This document shows positions 61,035 to 64,000 of a DNA stretch of 64,000 nt, piece after piece (position 1 is the first letter of the stretch; each line of letters starts with the position of its first letter). The notes under the pieces were generated by a model, which searched no databases, was not told the origin of the DNA, and saw only the letters and a list, made by a program, of their open reading frames with translations. The stretch is from positions 2,790,001 to 2,854,000 of the forward strand of contig NZ_CP114039.1 of NCBI RefSeq assembly GCF_026965535.1. The letters run 5' to 3'. A program made the position numbers and the translations under genes. The DNA comes from Corallococcus sp. NCRR (GTDB lineage Bacteria > Myxococcota > Myxococcia > Myxococcales > Myxococcaceae).

Positions 61035-62548
61035 ACGCTCCCTTCCGTCCCCGCCCGCTGCGCTCCGCCCTCGCCGCGCTGCTGTTCACCTCCGCGTGCG
61101 CGACCACGCCCGCGCCCGCTCCCGCCGCCGAGCCCACGCCGCCTCCTTCCGCGCCGGAAGCCCCGGCCCCGCCCGCGCCCGCCGCCCCGCTGTCCCCGAA
61201 GGGCGTGACGCTGCCGGAGACGACCTCCGTCACGCTGAAGAACGGCGTGCGGTTGCTGCTCGTGGAGAAGCACGAGCTGCCGCTGGTGTCCTTCAGCGCG
61301 TGGCTCAAGGGCGGCGCCGTCACCGACCCCGCCGGCAAGGAGGGCCTGGCCGCGCTCACCGCCGAGCTGCTCCAGAAGGGCGCGGGCTCCCGCAACGCCC
61401 AGCAGTTCGCCGACGCCGTGGACGGCGTGGGCGGCGAGCTGGAGGTCGTGCCCGCCCGCGAGGCGCTCGTCCTCAACGGCAGCTTCCAGTCCCGCGACAC
61501 CGCGCTGATGGTGGAGCTGCTGTCGGACATGCTCGTGCGCCCGCGCTTCGACGCGCAGGAGCTGGAGAAGGCCCGCGCGCTGCGCGTCTCCGAAATCGCC
61601 TCCGCCAAGGACGGCGACCCGCGCGCGCTCATCGGCGTGTACTTCAATGCCTTCCACTTCCCCTCGCACCCGTACGGCGGATCCGCGGTGGGCAGTGAGG
61701 CGTCGCTGCCGGGCATCAGCCGGAGTGATGTGCTCGGCTGGGCGAAGGCGAACCTGGGCGGGGACCGGCTCATCCTCTCCGTCGTGGGCGACTTCGACGC
61801 GAAGCAGCTCGCCGCGAAGCTGGAGTCCGCGCTGGGCGGATGGGCCCCGGCGGCGCAGCCGCTCGCCTCGGTGCCCACCACCGCGCCCACGAAGGGCCGC
61901 CACGTGCTGCTGGTGGACAAGCCCGACGCCACCCAGACCTACTTCGCCATCGGCAACACCGGCATCCGCCGCACCGACCCGGACCGCGTCGTGGCGGAGC
62001 TGGGCAACACCGTGCTGGGCGGCCGCTTCACCTCGCTGCTCAACACCGAGCTGCGCGTGAAGACCGGCCTCACCTACGGTGCGCGCTCCTCGCTGGCCCT
62101 GGCCCTCCAGCCCGGCACCGTCGTCCTCACGTCCTATACCCAGACGGCTTCCACGGGCCGTGCCATCGACCTCGCACTGGACGTGCTCGCGCGCTACCGC
62201 CAGGACGGCATGGACGACGCCATGCTGGCCTCCGCCAAGGCCTATGTGCTGGGGCAGTTCCCGCCGACGCTGGAGACCGGCGAGCAGCTGGCCATGAAGC
62301 TGTCGGAGCTGGCCTTCTACGGCCTGGACGCACAGGACGTGAACGGGTTCGCGGATGCTGTGTCCGCGTCCACCCGCGACAGCGTGCACACCGTGCTCCA
62401 GCGCGTCCTGCCCGCCCAGGAGGACCTGACGTTCGTCCTCATTGGCAAGGCGGAGGCCCTGCGCGACGTGGCCCGCAAGTACGGTCCCGTCACGGAGATG
62501 AAGATCTCCGACAAGCGCTTCGCCCCGCCGGCCGCGCCGGGCCGTTAA
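61031..62548 (+). CDS. M16 peptidase partner, non-catalytic lipoprotein subunit
   Basis: 505 residues. The lipobox is LFTSAC. The M16 fold is present ([18 protein letters not shown], then [20 protein letters not shown], the Arg/Tyr substrate motif), but the zinc HxxEH is replaced by LTAEL. It is therefore the inactive half of a heterodimer, as in mitochondrial processing peptidase-like bacterial pairs. A Pro/Ala linker joins lipid anchor and fold. Confidence 0.88.
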   Translation: MNAPFRPRPLRSALAALLFTSACATTPAPAPAAEPTPPPSAPEAPAPPAPAAPLSPKGVTLPETTSVTLKNGVRLLLVEKHELPLVSFSAWLKGGAVTDPAGKEGLAALTAELLQKGAGSRNAQQFADAVDGVGGELEVVPAREALVLNGSFQSRDTALMVELLSDMLVRPRFDAQELEKARALRVSEIASAKDGDPRALIGVYFNAFHFPSHPYGGSAVGSEASLPGISRSDVLGWAKANLGGDRLILSVVGDFDAKQLAAKLESALGGWAPAAQPLASVPTTAPTKGRHVLLVDKPDATQTYFAIGNTGIRRTDPDRVVAELGNTVLGGRFTSLLNTELRVKTGLTYGARSSLALALQPGTVVLTSYTQTASTGRAIDLALDVLARYRQDGMDDAMLASAKAYVLGQFPPTLETGEQLAMKLSELAFYGLDAQDVNGFADAVSASTRDSVHTVLQRVLPAQEDLTFVLIGKAEALRDVARKYGPVTEMKISDKRFAPPAAPGR

Positions 62549-62624
62549 AGGCAGAGGGAGGTGGGCGCAAACCTTGAATCGCGCCCACCGGAATTATCCC
62601 CCAAAAATTAAATAGCCAGGAAAT

Positions 62625-62655
62625 CAGACGCTTCGCGTATAGAAGGCAGCGTCTG
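62625..62655. promoter_or_regulatory. Palindrome around a -10-like element
   Basis: CAGACGC and GCGTCTG flank TATAGA (62638-62643), in an AT-rich patch 53 bases before the next ATG. Confidence 0.4.
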
Positions 62656-62707
62656 GTTTGGGCCGGGACCGGACGGTTATTGCCATTGCCTGTCACGAAG
62701 GCCCATC

Positions 62708-64000
62708 ATGTCCTTGCGACGTCTGTCGTTGTTGCTCGTCCCCACCTGCGCGGCCTGGCTGGGCTGCGGGGATGCCGTGCCTCCCTCCGAGGAGGTGAAC
62801 CCTCCCGAAATCGCCACGGACCCCCGCGAGGGGACGGCGGTCATCATCAACGAGGACATGCCGCCGGGCTGTGGTGAGCCCGATGCGGGCACCGGCCCGG
62901 TGGACACGGGCACGTCCGTGCTGGTGACGGCGGACACGCGGTTCCACTCCGCCGCCGGGGTGACGGTCGTTCCCCAGAACCTGGCCGGCAGCGACCTGGA
63001 GATATTGGTCCCCAACGGCGTCGACTTCGACCGGTACACCGGCACGCCGGTGGCCGGGGGCATGCGCTTCGACAACGTTCCGGACGGCGAGTACTTCCTG
63101 CGCTCGAACCGGCACTACTTCCTGACGCGCGAGCGCCACTTCGACCTGGGCGTCAACCGCATCGGCCGGCCGGACGCCGTCTATGTGCCTGTCACCGGGA
63201 ACCCTGTGTCGGCGGAGCTCTTCAACCTGGATCCCTGGCAGAACTACACGTCCATCTCCGAGCCGGGCACCACCGTGCAGCTCATCAGCGCGGACGTGAA
63301 CCTCTACAGCACGATGTTTCTGGAGGCCCAGACCGGTGACACGTCCATCGTCGAACCGGACGCCTCCGCGAGCTTCAGCACCGGCTACGGAGCGCCTGTC
63401 CTGGATGCGTCGAAGGGCGACCGCATCTACGTGAACCAGCTCAACTCCGTGCAGGCCGGCACGCTGCCGAGCGGCGGGACGCTGGCGTACCAGTCCGTGG
63501 TGAGCAGCGCGCACCTGCCGTCGTTCTCGTTCACGCCGGACGGCACCACCTCGCTGCCGCTGACGGCCACGTTGGCGCCCGTGACGCAGACGCCGTTCTC
63601 CATGGAATGGCGCCTGAGCGAGTTCGCCCGTTGGAGCTCGGACGCGAACCCCAGCGGCATCCTCAGCAATCCCTCGCTGTCACTGGTGCCCGCGCCGTTC
63701 GGCTACCAGCACGGCTGGGTGGGCTACCAGGGAGAGCTCTTCAACATGTGGCTGCCGCGCGGCGAGACTGGCGTCATCGCGAGCCGGCTCGCCTACGGCA
63801 ATCCCTATCCGTCCAACTGGGGCGTGGTGGGCACCGCCGGCTATGCGTTCCGGTCCGCGACGTCCGTCACCGTGGGGAGCCGGATCCACTACCCCAGCGG
63901 CAACATCTTCGTCACCGACCGGCTGGACCGCCTCATCGCCGGTCCCCTCCAGCCCTCCCTTTCGCCGCCGCGGGACCTGCGCATCGACGGCGTGGATGCC
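62708..64000 (+). CDS. Secreted lipoprotein of unknown function (3' truncated by window)
   Basis: 431 codons are visible and the frame runs off the end. The leader LSLLLVPTCAAWLGCG has the lipobox WLGC. The mature part is beta-rich with repeated Asp/Gly/Pro turns, an adhesin- or hydrolase-like domain (VGYQGELFNMWLPR, YGNPYPSNWGVVG), and no catalytic motif yet seen. It is probably surface-exposed. The promoter palindrome upstream suggests separate control from the M16 pair. Confidence 0.65.
   Translation, partial: MSLRRLSLLLVPTCAAWLGCGDAVPPSEEVNPPEIATDPREGTAVIINEDMPPGCGEPDAGTGPVDTGTSVLVTADTRFHSAAGVTVVPQNLAGSDLEILVPNGVDFDRYTGTPVAGGMRFDNVPDGEYFLRSNRHYFLTRERHFDLGVNRIGRPDAVYVPVTGNPVSAELFNLDPWQNYTSISEPGTTVQLISADVNLYSTMFLEAQTGDTSIVEPDASASFSTGYGAPVLDASKGDRIYVNQLNSVQAGTLPSGGTLAYQSVVSSAHLPSFSFTPDGTTSLPLTATLAPVTQTPFSMEWRLSEFARWSSDANPSGILSNPSLSLVPAPFGYQHGWVGYQGELFNMWLPRGETGVIASRLAYGNPYPSNWGVVGTAGYAFRSATSVTVGSRIHYPSGNIFVTDRLDRLIAGPLQPSLSPPRDLRIDGVDA

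Overview
The window is about 70% GC, densely coded on both strands and rich in lipoproteins, a Ser/Thr kinase, Tad-type pilus parts and VIT/VWA proteins. This is the style of a predatory myxobacterium (Myxococcota, Corallococcus/Myxococcus type). The assignment is an inference from gene content and composition; no marker gene was compared. I support 56 protein genes (two cut by the window edges), one tRNA gene and a set of terminators, promoters and repeats.

Layout. 1-6.2 kb: the C-terminal part of a RapA-like SNF2 ATPase, then a tightly overlapping Tad (TadE/TadG-like) pseudopilin operon. 6.2-14.6 kb: conserved unknowns, membrane proteins, an MsbA-like ABC exporter, dnaJ, and a lipoprotein nuclease-toxin/SUKH-immunity pair resembling the SitA/SitI kin-discrimination cassettes of myxobacteria. 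14.8-27.2 kb: an LpoA-like TPR/periplasmic-binding lipoprotein coupled to a WD40 lipoprotein carrying a degenerate retropepsin-like insert, a flavin reductase, a degenerate transglycosylase-like protein, a RuvC-fold protein, a zinc-ribbon Ser/Thr kinase, a collagen-like glycine-rich lipoprotein with its membrane partner, and a CpaF/TadA secretion ATPase. 27.3-42.8 kb: ung, a TPM/Tim44-like pair, a thioesterase, an EEP-family phosphatase, a lone receiver domain, an M24 peptidase, a methyltransferase, gyrA, an orphan ABC ATPase and a scramblase-like protein.

42.8-51.3 kb: a MerR regulator translationally coupled to a VIT/VWA protein and preceded by a clear palindromic operator with an apparently leaderless start; a tandemly duplicated cyclophilin gene (691-bp period, terminator included); and an NfeD/slipin operon. 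51.4-64 kb: a small lipoprotein, an amidohydrolase, a NhaR-like LysR regulator divergent from a sigma-70 family factor, and tRNA-Phe followed by a roughly 1-kb islet. The islet is bounded by a duplicated tRNA 3' end plus terminator and carries a winged-helix/nucleotidyltransferase pair. Then come a two-haem lipoprotein, a YCF48-like propeller lipoprotein, an active/inactive M16 peptidase pair and a lipoprotein cut by the window end.

The best candidates for undescribed biology are the tRNA-Phe islet with its HTH-NTase pair (possible toxin-antitoxin or defence module), the lipoprotein toxin/SUKH pair, the MerR-VIT/VWA unit, and the WD40/retropepsin-like chimera. Many long antisense reading frames exist only because codon third positions are almost all G or C; I left them out.
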